A DNA stretch of 64,000 nucleotides from Arthrobacter sp. NEB 688 (GTDB lineage: Bacteria > Actinomycetota > Actinomycetes > Actinomycetales > Dermatophilaceae), in contig NZ_CP053707.1 in assembly GCF_013201035.1 (NCBI RefSeq), positions 992,001-1,056,000 of the forward strand. The letters run 5' to 3'. The notes beneath the pieces were generated by a model, which was not told where the DNA came from, made no database searches, and saw only the letters and a program-made list of their open reading frames with translations. Both the position numbers and the translations under genes were made by a program. How positions within the stretch are numbered: the stretch's first letter is position 1; each line of letters opens with the position of its first letter. Positions 53,721 through 61,545 of this stretch are shown piece by piece.

Positions 53721-55178
53721 TCACTCCGGGATGAGGTGCCAGCCGAGCCGGCCCTTGGCCTTGTGGATGAAGAGGTGGTGGAGCATGAGCTTCACCCAGT
53801 GCCCCGAGAGGCCGAGCTCGCCGCGGGTGTCCGCGGTGTCGCGCCCCGTCGGGTAGCGGGAGTAGTCGGGGACGACCGGCATCATCGTCATCGCCGCGGC
53901 CGAGCCGCGCCGCATCCCGGCGCCCGCCGACGCGACGCACGCCGCGCCCATCCGGGCCGTCGACGCCTCGTGGGCCGGCCGGTCCGCGCCGTGCCTGATC
54001 CGGTCGACGATGGTCAGCGCCGCCGTCTTGCCCATGACGCCCGAGGGCATGCCGGTGCGCGGCGGCGACGGGGCGATGACCGTGCCGTTCGGGCTCGTGC
54101 GCGGGCGCGAGATCTGGTGCGGCGGGGCGAAGGCGATGCCGACGGCGAAGACGTTGTCGTAGCCGGGGGCCAGGTAGGTGAGCGGCCAGTCCTCGCCGCG
54201 CCACTCCTCGTACGGCTTGGCCGTGTAGTCGGCGTCGACCCGCATGAACCCGCTCGGCGCGAACATCCGGTCGGTGACGTCGGCGCCGTCGCGGTCGTAG
54301 GCCCTGAGCGGCACGCCGCCGAACGGCGGGAGGAGCATCCCGAAGTCGAAGGCGAGCTCGTGCATCTCGCCGTCGAGCGTCTCGTAGTGGATGACGCCCG
54401 GCTCGATGCGGTGGACGTGCGCGCCGAGGATGGCCTCGACGCCGCGCTCGCGGAACAGGCTTGCGGTCCAGAGCTCGGAGGTGGTCTCGAAACCCCTCTC
54501 CGCGAACGTCATCCCATCGACGCCGAAGTCGCCGAGGGCGGCCTCATTGCTCAGGTAGACGACGCGGGCCAGGTCGCGGACGCCGGCCTCGCGCAGCTCG
54601 TGGTCGACGTTGAAGACGTACTCGAACGCCGCCCCCTCGCACGTGCACGTGCCGTGGCCCATGCCGACGACGATCGTCTGGTGCTCGCCGGCCCTCATCC
54701 GGTCGATGGCGGCGCGCAGCTCGGCCGCGGCGTGCACCGCGTGGTCGGCCGTGCAGACCGACACGGTGTGGCCGCCGTCCGGGCCGAGGCCCTCGGTCAT
54801 GCCGAACTTCAGCTGGGGGCCGGTGGCGTTGACGAGGTAGTCGTAGCGCAGGCGCTGCTCCTCGCCGTCGCGCTCGGCGGAGGTGTGCACGACGTCGACC
54901 GCGCCGCGTGCGTCGTCGGCGTCGCCGTCGGGGCGGATCGCGACGGCCTTGGCCTGGACGAACCGGATCCCCTTCTTGCGGTAGACCGGTTCGAGGGGGA
55001 AGACGACGTCCTTCTTCCCCATCTTGCCGACCCCGACCCAGATGTTGGACGGGATCCAGTTCCAGCGGGAGTTCGGTGACACGACGGTCACCGTGTGGCC
55101 CTTCGGCAGCAGGCGGCTCAGGTGCAGGGCTGCGGTGTGCCCCGCGACGCCCGCGCCGAGGATGACGACATCGGCCAT
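53721..55178 (-). CDS. sqr: Sulfide:quinone oxidoreductase-like flavoprotein
   Basis: The product (485 aa) is a two-dinucleotide-binding-domain flavoprotein: 'VVILGAGVAGHTAALHL' (FAD), 'SPNSRWNWIPSNIWVGVGKM' as in SQR, 'YLVNATGPQLKFG', and cysteines at 142, 178, 180 (GHGTCTCEGAAFEY) and 414 (MGAACVASAG) that could form the catalytic pair. The C-terminal 'HWVKLMLHHLFIHKAKGRLGW' is amphipathic and may dip into the membrane. It would oxidise sulfide to persulfide or polysulfide with electrons to menaquinone. ATG 55178 has GGAG; two CstR-type operators lie upstream. Confidence 0.8.
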   Translation of the reverse strand: MADVVILGAGVAGHTAALHLSRLLPKGHTVTVVSPNSRWNWIPSNIWVGVGKMGKKDVVFPLEPVYRKKGIRFVQAKAVAIRPDGDADDARGAVDVVHTSAERDGEEQRLRYDYLVNATGPQLKFGMTEGLGPDGGHTVSVCTADHAVHAAAELRAAIDRMRAGEHQTIVVGMGHGTCTCEGAAFEYVFNVDHELREAGVRDLARVVYLSNEAALGDFGVDGMTFAERGFETTSELWTASLFRERGVEAILGAHVHRIEPGVIHYETLDGEMHELAFDFGMLLPPFGGVPLRAYDRDGADVTDRMFAPSGFMRVDADYTAKPYEEWRGEDWPLTYLAPGYDNVFAVGIAFAPPHQISRPRTSPNGTVIAPSPPRTGMPSGVMGKTAALTIVDRIRHGADRPAHEASTARMGAACVASAGAGMRRGSAAAMTMMPVVPDYSRYPTGRDTADTRGELGLSGHWVKLMLHHLFIHKAKGRLGWHLIPE

Positions 55179-55220
55179 GGCTTCACGTCTCCTTCGACGG
55201 GTGGGTGGTCGCCTGCACCA

Positions 55221-55238
55221 TATACCCACAGGGGTATA
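55221..55238. promoter_or_regulatory. CstR-type operator E (SQR promoter)
   Basis: TATACCC-ACAG-GGGTATA, perfect 7-bp arms, 43 bp upstream of the SQR-like ATG on the minus strand. Confidence 0.72.
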
Positions 55239-55268
55239 GCCGTCCGGTGATTCGGATCACCGGTGACG

Positions 55269-55286
55269 TATACCTCGTGGGGTATA
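55269..55286. promoter_or_regulatory. CstR-type operator F (TrkA-N gene promoter)
   Basis: TATACCTCGTGGGGTATA, one mismatch in the arms, 48 bp from operator E in the 214-nt divergent gap 55179-55392. It is nearest the plus-strand gene. Confidence 0.68.
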
Positions 55287-55392
55287 TGCTCGAGCCGTCC
55301 GGCCGGACGAGCGGCGCCGGGTCGGGTGGTCTACCCGGCGCCGTGCCCGGCCCCCGTGGCCACCGTCTCCAGACCACCGTGCGGAGGTGTCC

Positions 55393-56730
55393 GTGAGCCC
55401 GTCCCCGCCGAGCGGCGCGGCCCGACCGCGCACGGTCGTCGTGGGGGACCTCGAGGCGACCCGCCTCCTCTGCACGCTCCTCGCGCAGGAGGGTGTCGAC
55501 GTCGTCCACCTCCTCGACCCCGACGAGGCCGCGCTGCGCGCCGCGCTCGTCGACCCGGTCGACGGCGTGGCCGTCCTCGTGCGCGGGGACCTGCCGGCGC
55601 TACGCCTGGCCCTGCTCGTCGAGCACCTGCGTCCCGGGGTCCGGCTCGTCGTCACGATCTTCGACCGCACCCTCGGCGGGCACCTCGCCCGGGTCGTGCC
55701 GCAGTGCACCGTCACCTCGCCGGCGGAGGTCGCGGCGCCGGCGGTCGCCGCCGCGTGCGTGCGGCCGGGGGTGCTGGCCCTCCTCGCGGGTCCGGAGGGT
55801 GTGCGCGAGCTCGTGGACGGTGACGACGGTCCGGTCCTGCGGCCCGGCGCCCCCGAGCCGCTCGACCGGGCGGCCCGCGTCGCGCGGTGGCTGCCGCGGC
55901 ACGACGGGGGGTCTGACGGCGTCCTGCTCCTCGGCGTCGGCGGTCTGACGGCGACGATCGCGCTCGAGTGGGCGCTCGGCGTCGGCGTGCTGCACGAGGG
56001 TCTCGTCGAGGGCTTCTACGGGTCGGCGCGCCTCGTCGCGACGGTCGGTCCGGCAGGGGCCGAGGCCGACGGCGCGCCCGCCTGGTACCTCGTCGTGTCG
56101 GCGCTCCTCATGCTCGTCGGCATCGCCTTCACGGGGGCCCTGGTGGCCGGGATCGTCGAGTGGATGGTGGGGCCGCGCACGGCCTCCCTCGTGGGGCCCC
56201 GCCGCGTCCCGGTCCGCGACCACGTCGTCGTCGCCGGCCTGGGGCAGGTCGGCCTGCGGGTCGCCGAGCTGCTGGCCGCGCTGCGCGTGCCGGTCGTCGT
56301 CGTCGAACGGTCGCGGGACGCGCCGCACCTCGGGGCGGCGCGGGCGGCCCGGGTGCCGGTCGTGCTCGGTGACGCCGGCTCGCGGGCGGTGCTGACGCGG
56401 CTGAGGCTCGCGCGGGCCCGGGCGGTCGCGGCGATGGGGTCGGAGGACCTCGACAACGTCGCCGTCGTCATCAACGCGCTCGCCGTGGCTCCCGGCGTCC
56501 GGGCCGTCCTGCGGGCCGGCGAGGGCGCCGCCGTCACCGAGACCACGTCCCTCTTCCGCATCGCCCGGGTCGCCGACGTGGGCGTCATGACGGCGGCGTG
56601 GGTGTGTGCCTCGGTGCGTGGTCGCCGGCCGCGCGTCGTGTGGGCCGGCGAGCACCGGGTGGGCGTGCTGGACGCGGAGGGGGTCGGTCGCCGCGAGGTG
56701 CCCGTGCGGTGCGGATGCGCCGCGGGCTGA
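55393..56730 (+). CDS. TrkA-N/RCK protein with channel-like membrane segment
   Basis: The product is 445 aa. Residues about 15-150 resemble a degenerate nucleotide-binding fold, followed by a hydrophobic pair, 'GVLLLGVGGLTATIALEWALG' and 'WYLVVSALLMLVGIAFTGALVAGIVEWMVG', enclosing a loop with 'GFYGSARLVATVGPAG'. Then comes an RCK domain, 'HVVVAGLGQVGLRVAELL ... VPVVLGDAGSRAVLTRLRLARARAVAAMGSEDLDNV'. The layout resembles Castor/Pollux-like ion-channel proteins; ion and function unknown. GTG 55393 has SD GGAGG; GTG 55387 would overlap it. Under operator F. Confidence 0.72.
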   Translation: MSPSPPSGAARPRTVVVGDLEATRLLCTLLAQEGVDVVHLLDPDEAALRAALVDPVDGVAVLVRGDLPALRLALLVEHLRPGVRLVVTIFDRTLGGHLARVVPQCTVTSPAEVAAPAVAAACVRPGVLALLAGPEGVRELVDGDDGPVLRPGAPEPLDRAARVARWLPRHDGGSDGVLLLGVGGLTATIALEWALGVGVLHEGLVEGFYGSARLVATVGPAGAEADGAPAWYLVVSALLMLVGIAFTGALVAGIVEWMVGPRTASLVGPRRVPVRDHVVVAGLGQVGLRVAELLAALRVPVVVVERSRDAPHLGAARAARVPVVLGDAGSRAVLTRLRLARARAVAAMGSEDLDNVAVVINALAVAPGVRAVLRAGEGAAVTETTSLFRIARVADVGVMTAAWVCASVRGRRPRVVWAGEHRVGVLDAEGVGRREVPVRCGCAAG

Positions 56731-56747
56731 TACCCATGGGGGTATCA
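56728..56747. promoter_or_regulatory. CstR-type operator G (TDT transporter)
   Basis: TGATACCC-ATGG-GGGTATCA, perfect 8-bp arms, the best-conserved copy. It begins in the stop codon of the TrkA-N gene, 52 bp before the next ATG. Confidence 0.72.
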
Positions 56748-56798
56748 GCCAGATGATGTCGACGGCAGCGGCCCACGGGGCCGGGAAGGACCAGGACG

Positions 56799-57806
56799 AT
56801 GACCCGGACCACGACCGTTCAGGCCTCCGCGGCGACGGGCCCGTCGCCGGGCGGGCGCTCGCTGGCGCACCTGCCCGTCACCCTGTTCTCGTCCGTCATG
56901 GGGCTCGGGGGGGTGTCGCTGGCCTGGCGTCGCGCCGCCCGCGTCTACGACCTGCCGGCGTGGCCGGCCCAGGGCTTCCTCAGCCTCGCGACGCTGGCCT
57001 TCCTCGTCGTCGGCGCCGCCTACGGGGCCAAGTGGGTCCGCTTCCCGGACGCCGCACGGGCCGAGCTGTGCCACCCGGTGCGGATGGCCTTCGCGCCGAC
57101 CGTGACCATCGCCCTCCTCGTGCTCGCCACGGCCGGCCAGTCGGTCGCGCCGGGAGTCGCGTCTGTCCTGTGGTGGGTGGGGGCGATCGGTCACCTCGTG
57201 GCGACCGTGGCCGTCGTCAGCGCCTGGTTCGGGCGCGCCGACATCGTCCACGGCACGGTGACCCCCGCGTGGTTCATCCCCGTCGTCGGCAACGTCATCA
57301 CGCCGCTGGCCGCGCGCGAGATCGGCTCCGTCGAGCTCGCGCGGTTCGCGTTCGGTGTCGGGGTGGCGTTCTGGGTCGCCCTGCTGCCCCTCGTCCTCCA
57401 GCGGGTCCTGCTGCACGACAGCGCTCTTCCCGAGAAGCTCCTGCCGACCATGGCGATCTTCGTCGCGCCCCCGTCGGTCGCGATGCTCTCGTGGGGCGTC
57501 CTGACCGGTGCGGTCGACGACCCCGTCGGCGTCCTGCTGTTCTCCGCGGCGATGTCGTTCGTGGCGATCCTCCTGGCGCAGGTGGGCCGGCTGCGGCGCA
57601 TCCCGTTCGCGGTGCCCTACTGGGCCTACACCTTCCCGCTCGCTGCTGCGTCGGCCGCGGCCGTCGCGATGGCCGGGGCCCGGCCGCAGGTGGCGTACGA
57701 CGTCGTCGCCGTGGCCCTGCTCGGTGCGACGAGCCTGCTCGTGCTGGTGGTGACAGGGTTGACGCTGCGGGCTGCGGCCCGTGGGCGGATCTGCCTGCCG
57801 GAGTGA
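56799..57806 (+). CDS. TDT/SLAC1-family transporter
   Basis: The product (335 aa) has about ten hydrophobic helices and family signatures 'LAHLPVTLFSSVMGLGGVSLAWRRA' and 'VTPAWFIPVVGNVITPLAA', as in TehA/SLAC1 and the sulfite pump Ssu1. It is an anion channel or exporter in the cytoplasmic membrane. With operator G and a persulfide dioxygenase in the same regulon, export of sulfite or a related sulfur anion is a reasonable inference. SD GGGAAGGA. A PIG-L gene follows after 10 bases. Confidence 0.85.
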   Translation: MTRTTTVQASAATGPSPGGRSLAHLPVTLFSSVMGLGGVSLAWRRAARVYDLPAWPAQGFLSLATLAFLVVGAAYGAKWVRFPDAARAELCHPVRMAFAPTVTIALLVLATAGQSVAPGVASVLWWVGAIGHLVATVAVVSAWFGRADIVHGTVTPAWFIPVVGNVITPLAAREIGSVELARFAFGVGVAFWVALLPLVLQRVLLHDSALPEKLLPTMAIFVAPPSVAMLSWGVLTGAVDDPVGVLLFSAAMSFVAILLAQVGRLRRIPFAVPYWAYTFPLAAASAAAVAMAGARPQVAYDVVAVALLGATSLLVLVVTGLTLRAAARGRICLPE

Positions 57807-57816
57807 GGAGTCGACG

Positions 57817-58479
57817 ATGACCACTGAGGCACTGCCGGCGTGGCGCACGGTGCTCGCCGTCGTCGCCCACCCCGACGACGAGTCCTTCGGGCTGGGGGCG
57901 CTGCTCGACGCCTTCGGGGCCGCGGGCGCCGAGGTGTCGGTGCTGTGCCTGACCCGTGGGGAGGCGTCGACGCTCGGCGAGGTCGAGGGCGACCTCGCGT
58001 CGGTGCGCGACGCCGAGCTGCGCTCTGCGGCAGCGGCGCTGGGGGTCGCACGCACGTCCTTGCTCGCGCATCCGGACGGGGGCCTGCCCTCGGTCCCCGA
58101 CGAGGTGCTCCGGGGCGACGTCGCGGCCGAGGTCCGCCGGGTCGCGCCCGACGGCATGCTCGTGTTCGACCCGGTGGCCGGCGTGACCGGCCACGCCGAC
58201 CACGAGGCGGCCTCGGTCGCCGCCGTGGCCGTCGGCGCCGGTCTCGGTGTGCCCGTGCTGGGGTGGGCGCTGCCCGCCGAGGTCGCGGCGACGCTGCGGG
58301 ACGAGACCGGGGGCGGGTTCGCCGGCCACCCGCTCGAGGACCTGACCGGGGTGGTCGTCGACCGGACCCGCCAGCTCGAGGCCGTCCGTTGCCACGCGAC
58401 GCAGGCGGTGCCGGGCAGCGTGCTGTGGCGCCGGCTGGAGCTCCTCGGCGACCGGGAGCACGTGCGCCGGCTGGTCTGA
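57817..58479 (+). CDS. PIG-L family zinc deacetylase
   Basis: The product (220 aa) has 'VVAHPDDESFGLGALL' (AHPDDE zinc motif), 'LCLTRGEAS', 'RDAELRSAAAALGV' and 'GVTGHADHEAAS' (second zinc His). This is the MshB/Mca-type LmbE fold, which acts on N-acetylglucosaminyl inositol or mycothiol S-conjugates. Co-transcribed with the TDT gene, it could cleave a mycothiol conjugate formed during sulfur stress, but other substrates are equally possible. SD GTGAGGAG. Convergent with the dehydrogenase gene 12 bp on. Confidence 0.87.
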   Translation: MTTEALPAWRTVLAVVAHPDDESFGLGALLDAFGAAGAEVSVLCLTRGEASTLGEVEGDLASVRDAELRSAAAALGVARTSLLAHPDGGLPSVPDEVLRGDVAAEVRRVAPDGMLVFDPVAGVTGHADHEAASVAAVAVGAGLGVPVLGWALPAEVAATLRDETGGGFAGHPLEDLTGVVVDRTRQLEAVRCHATQAVPGSVLWRRLELLGDREHVRRLV

Positions 58480-58491
58480 GGGTGCCCGGGG

Positions 58492-59547
58492 TCAGTGGGA
58501 CGGGTCCACGAGGACCATCCCACGCGAGCCCGCGTCGCCCATCCGGGCCAGGAGGTGGCCGGTCTCCTCCAGCCCGGCCGGGTCACTGGGGGCGAGGAGC
58601 GCGCCGAGGTCCAGCCGGCCGTCCGCGACGTCGTCGAGCAGGCCCGCGTAGTCGGCGGCGGCCATCCCGTGGCTGCCGAGCACGTCGAGCTCCCAACCGA
58701 TGACGCGCTCCATCGGGACGGTCGCGGACCCGGCGGCAGGCGGCAGCAGGCCGACCTGGACGTGCCGGCCACGGCGTCCCAGGGCGAGGATGCCGGTGCG
58801 GCAGGCGGCGGGTGCACCGACGGCCTCGACGCCGACGCGGGCGCCGCCGCCGGACCAGTCGGCGACGGCCGCGACGAGGTCGGCGGGGTCGAGCGCGGCG
58901 TCGAGGGTGAGCTCCGCGCCGAGGGCCTCGGCGCGGGCGCGTGAGGCCGGGTCGAGGTCGGTCGCGGCGACGCGCGCCCCGAGGGCGACGGCGATGGCGA
59001 CGGAGGCGAGGCCGACGCCGCCGCAGCCGCTGACGAGCACGGTGTCACGCGGCGCGACCCGGCCCCGGGCGACGACGGCCCGGTGGGCGGTCGCGACCCG
59101 GCAGCCGAGGCCGGCCGCGACCTCCGGCGGGACGGCGTCGGGGAGGGCGACCAGGTTGGTGCCCGCGGCGCGGACGACGACCCGCTCGGCGAAGCAGCCC
59201 GGGTCGGTGAAGCCGGGCTGGCGCTGGTGCGGGCAGACCTGGCCGTCGCCGGCGGCGCACGTCGGGCAGGCCCCGCAGGCCTGGACGAAGGGGGCGGTGA
59301 CGGGACGGCCGACCCAGGCGGGGTCGACCCCGTCGCCGACCGACTCGACGACGCCGGCGAGCTCGTGGCCCGGGACGTGGGGGAAGGTCGCGATGTCGCC
59401 GTCGTGGCCCATCCAGCCGTGCCAGTCGCTGCGGCAGAGGCCGGCGCTGAGCACCCGCACGACGGCGCCGCCCTGCGGGGCAGCGGGGTCGGGCAGCTCG
59501 GTGACCCGCAGGGGCTCGCGGAAGGCGTCGTAGACGAGGGCTCGCAC
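58492..59547 (-). CDS. Zinc-dependent alcohol dehydrogenase (MDR family)
   Basis: The product (351 aa) has catalytic-zinc ligands in 'GLCRSDWHGWMG' and 'PHVPGHELAG', the structural-zinc Cys cluster 'CGACPTCAAGDGQVC', and cofactor motif 'VSGCGGVGLASVAIA' followed by 'AATDLD' (Asp, so NAD). It oxidises an alcohol or reduces an aldehyde; the substrate is unknown. No CstR-type operator is seen in front of it; two 49-nt direct repeats lie upstream instead. GTG 59547 fits the domain start (VRALVYD). Confidence 0.88.
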   Translation of the reverse strand: MRALVYDAFREPLRVTELPDPAAPQGGAVVRVLSAGLCRSDWHGWMGHDGDIATFPHVPGHELAGVVESVGDGVDPAWVGRPVTAPFVQACGACPTCAAGDGQVCPHQRQPGFTDPGCFAERVVVRAAGTNLVALPDAVPPEVAAGLGCRVATAHRAVVARGRVAPRDTVLVSGCGGVGLASVAIAVALGARVAATDLDPASRARAEALGAELTLDAALDPADLVAAVADWSGGGARVGVEAVGAPAACRTGILALGRRGRHVQVGLLPPAAGSATVPMERVIGWELDVLGSHGMAAADYAGLLDDVADGRLDLGALLAPSDPAGLEETGHLLARMGDAGSRGMVLVDPSH

Positions 59548-59571
59548 GGGACCAGCCTGCCAGCGGCCGGT

Positions 59572-59683
59572 GGGTCGAGGTGAAAGGCGACCGCGAGGTG
59601 GTCGGGCATCACCTTGACCCGGGTGTTGCCTCGTGGGTCGAGGTGAAAGGCGACCGCGAGGTGGTCGGGGATCACCTCGACCC
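59572..59683. repeat. Two 49-nt palindromic direct repeats, period 63 bp
   Basis: Copies at 59572-59620 and 59635-59683 differ at two positions. Each begins GGGTCGAGGTGA and ends TCACCTCGACCC or a one-base variant, so each can fold, with inner GACC/GGTC pairing. They occupy the gap between the alcohol dehydrogenase start and the persulfide dioxygenase end (59548-59897); no gene is seen there. Confidence 0.85.
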
Positions 59684-59845
59684 GCGCCCTTCCCTCCCCG
59701 GGACGGACGACGGCGGCGGGCAGGACTCGGGTCTCCGCTCCGCCGCCGTCTGTCCGGGGCCCCGTGCACCGAGGTGCACACCCGGGACGGTATCGGTCCG
59801 GGCACCGGCCACAGGGTCTCGCGCGCGACCTTTCTGCGCGCGCGA

Positions 59846-59883
59846 CGAAGCCCCCGGGCGGCGAGAGGCGCCCGGGGGCTTCG
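59846..59883 (-). terminator. Terminator hairpin after the persulfide dioxygenase gene
   Basis: CGAAGCCCCCGGGCG (59846-59860) is perfectly complementary to 59869-59883, eight-base loop, 15 bases beyond the stop codon. Confidence 0.8.
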
Positions 59884-59897
59884 GCGGGGGAGTGCGC

Positions 59898-61274
59898 TCA
59901 GGCCCTGGCGTGCGCGGCGTCCCACGCCGCGTAGCCGCCGAGCACGTCGGAGACGTCGGCGAAGCCGCGCGAGCGCAGCAGGCTCGTCGCGACCGAGCTG
60001 CGCCACCCGCCCGCGCAGAACGCGACGACCGGGCGGCCCGGGTCGAGCTCCTCGCTGCGGCGGCCCAGCTCGGCGAGCGGGATGTGACGGGCGCCCCGGA
60101 TGGTGCCGTTCTCGACCTCGCCGGCGTTGCGGACGTCGACGAGCTGCACGTCACCGGTCGCGGCGGCCTCGGCCGCCTCGGAGACGGTGAGCCGGCTGGC
60201 CCGGCGCACGCGGTCGGCGTGCGCGAGGAGGAAGCCCTCGACGTCGGCGACGTACCCGACGACGTGGTCGAAGCCGATGCGCGAGAAGCGGGTCGCGACC
60301 TCCTGCTCCTGACCCTCCGGCGCCATGACGACGATCCGCTGCTCCGGCGCGAAGACCATCCCGACGGTCTCGGCCATCCGGCCGTCGACCGGGACGTTGA
60401 CCGCTCCCTCGAGGTGGGCGGCGGCGAACTCCTGCGGGTCGCGGGCGTCGTGCACCACGGCGCCGGACGCGAGCGCTGCGTCGACCGCGTCCGCGTCGAG
60501 CGCCGGCACCGCGACGTCGAGCTCGCGGACCTCACGCTCCTGACGGTTGAGGATCGCGTTGTAGACGAAGTACTCGGGGGCGGCGGGCTGGCCGGCGGTG
60601 ACGACGGCGAGGAACTGCTCCTCCGTCATCGGCTGGCAGGCGTAGTTGAACCGCCGCTGCTCGCCGATCGTCGACTGCTTCTCGGTCGAGAGGTTCTTGC
60701 CGCACGCCGAGCCCGCGCCGTGGGCCGGGAAGACGCGCACCGCGTCGTCGAGCCCCATGAGCCGGTGCTGGATCGAGTCGTAGAGCATCCGGCCGAGCCC
60801 GTCGGCGGTGACGCCGATGGACGCGAGCAGGTCCGGGCGGCCGACGTCACCGATGAAGAGCGCGTCACCGGTGAGGACGCCGTACGCGACCTCGTCGTCG
60901 GCGTGCTCGAGGACGAGCACCGAGATCGACTCGGGGGTGTGCCCCGGCGTCGCCATGATCTCGAGGGTCACGTCCCCGAGCGAGATGCGCTCGCCGTCGG
61001 CGAGGTGGCGGACCTCGAAGTCGGCCTGCGCGGCCTCGCCGTAGCCGATCCAGGCGCCCGTCTCGCGCGCCAGCTCGAGGTGGCCGGAGACGAAGTCGGC
61101 GTGGAAGTGGGTGTTGACGACCCCGACGATGGTCAGCCCACGGGCCCGGGCGTCCTCGACGTACTCGGCGACGTCGCGGCGCGGGTCGACGACGACCGCC
61201 TGACCCGTGGTCTCGTCGGCGACGAGGTAGGAGGCCTGCGAGAGGCAGTCGAGGTAGTACTGGGTGAAGATCAT
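59898..61274 (-). CDS. Persulfide dioxygenase fused to two rhodanese domains
   Basis: The product is 458 aa. Residues 1-240 are a metallo-beta-lactamase domain of ETHE1 type: 'THFHADFVSGH' (His56, His58), 'TPGHTPES', 'LTGDALFIGDVGRPDL' and 'FPAHGAGSACG'. Residues about 260-355 are a rhodanese fold whose active loop has no Cys (MAPEGQEQ); residues about 365-458 are an active rhodanese with loop CAGGWRS. The layout is like CstB/PRF proteins, which oxidise persulfide to sulfite and make thiosulfate. ATG 61274 has GGAGG. Operator H stands upstream. Confidence 0.92.
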   Translation of the reverse strand: MIFTQYYLDCLSQASYLVADETTGQAVVVDPRRDVAEYVEDARARGLTIVGVVNTHFHADFVSGHLELARETGAWIGYGEAAQADFEVRHLADGERISLGDVTLEIMATPGHTPESISVLVLEHADDEVAYGVLTGDALFIGDVGRPDLLASIGVTADGLGRMLYDSIQHRLMGLDDAVRVFPAHGAGSACGKNLSTEKQSTIGEQRRFNYACQPMTEEQFLAVVTAGQPAAPEYFVYNAILNRQEREVRELDVAVPALDADAVDAALASGAVVHDARDPQEFAAAHLEGAVNVPVDGRMAETVGMVFAPEQRIVVMAPEGQEQEVATRFSRIGFDHVVGYVADVEGFLLAHADRVRRASRLTVSEAAEAAATGDVQLVDVRNAGEVENGTIRGARHIPLAELGRRSEELDPGRPVVAFCAGGWRSSVATSLLRSRGFADVSDVLGGYAAWDAAHARA

Positions 61275-61330
61275 CGGTCCTCCGGTCGGGAAGGTGGTGG
61301 TCGGGCCGTGCGGTCCCCGGGCTCTGGCAA

Positions 61331-61346
61331 ATACCCTAGGGGGTAT
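61331..61346. promoter_or_regulatory. CstR-type operator H (persulfide dioxygenase promoter)
   Basis: ATACCC-TAGG-GGGTAT, perfect 6-bp dyad, 57 bp upstream of the persulfide dioxygenase ATG (minus strand), in the 271-nt gap shared with the ABC importer. The rest of that gap shows no other clear element. Confidence 0.72.
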
Positions 61347-61545
61347 ATGTCCAAGGCGCAACCAGGGCCGTGGCCCGGCATCCCCGCCGCGCGGGGGTGG
61401 CCCCGCCCCACAGGCGCACGGCGGGGTTGTGGGGCGCGCGCCCACGGAGCGCCCGCTGACCGGCGATTACGGTCCTCGAATCGGCAGGGGCGTCAACGGA
61501 ATTCGTTGCAGCAATGGCGCGAGCGTCCCCCCGGAGGAGGAACCC

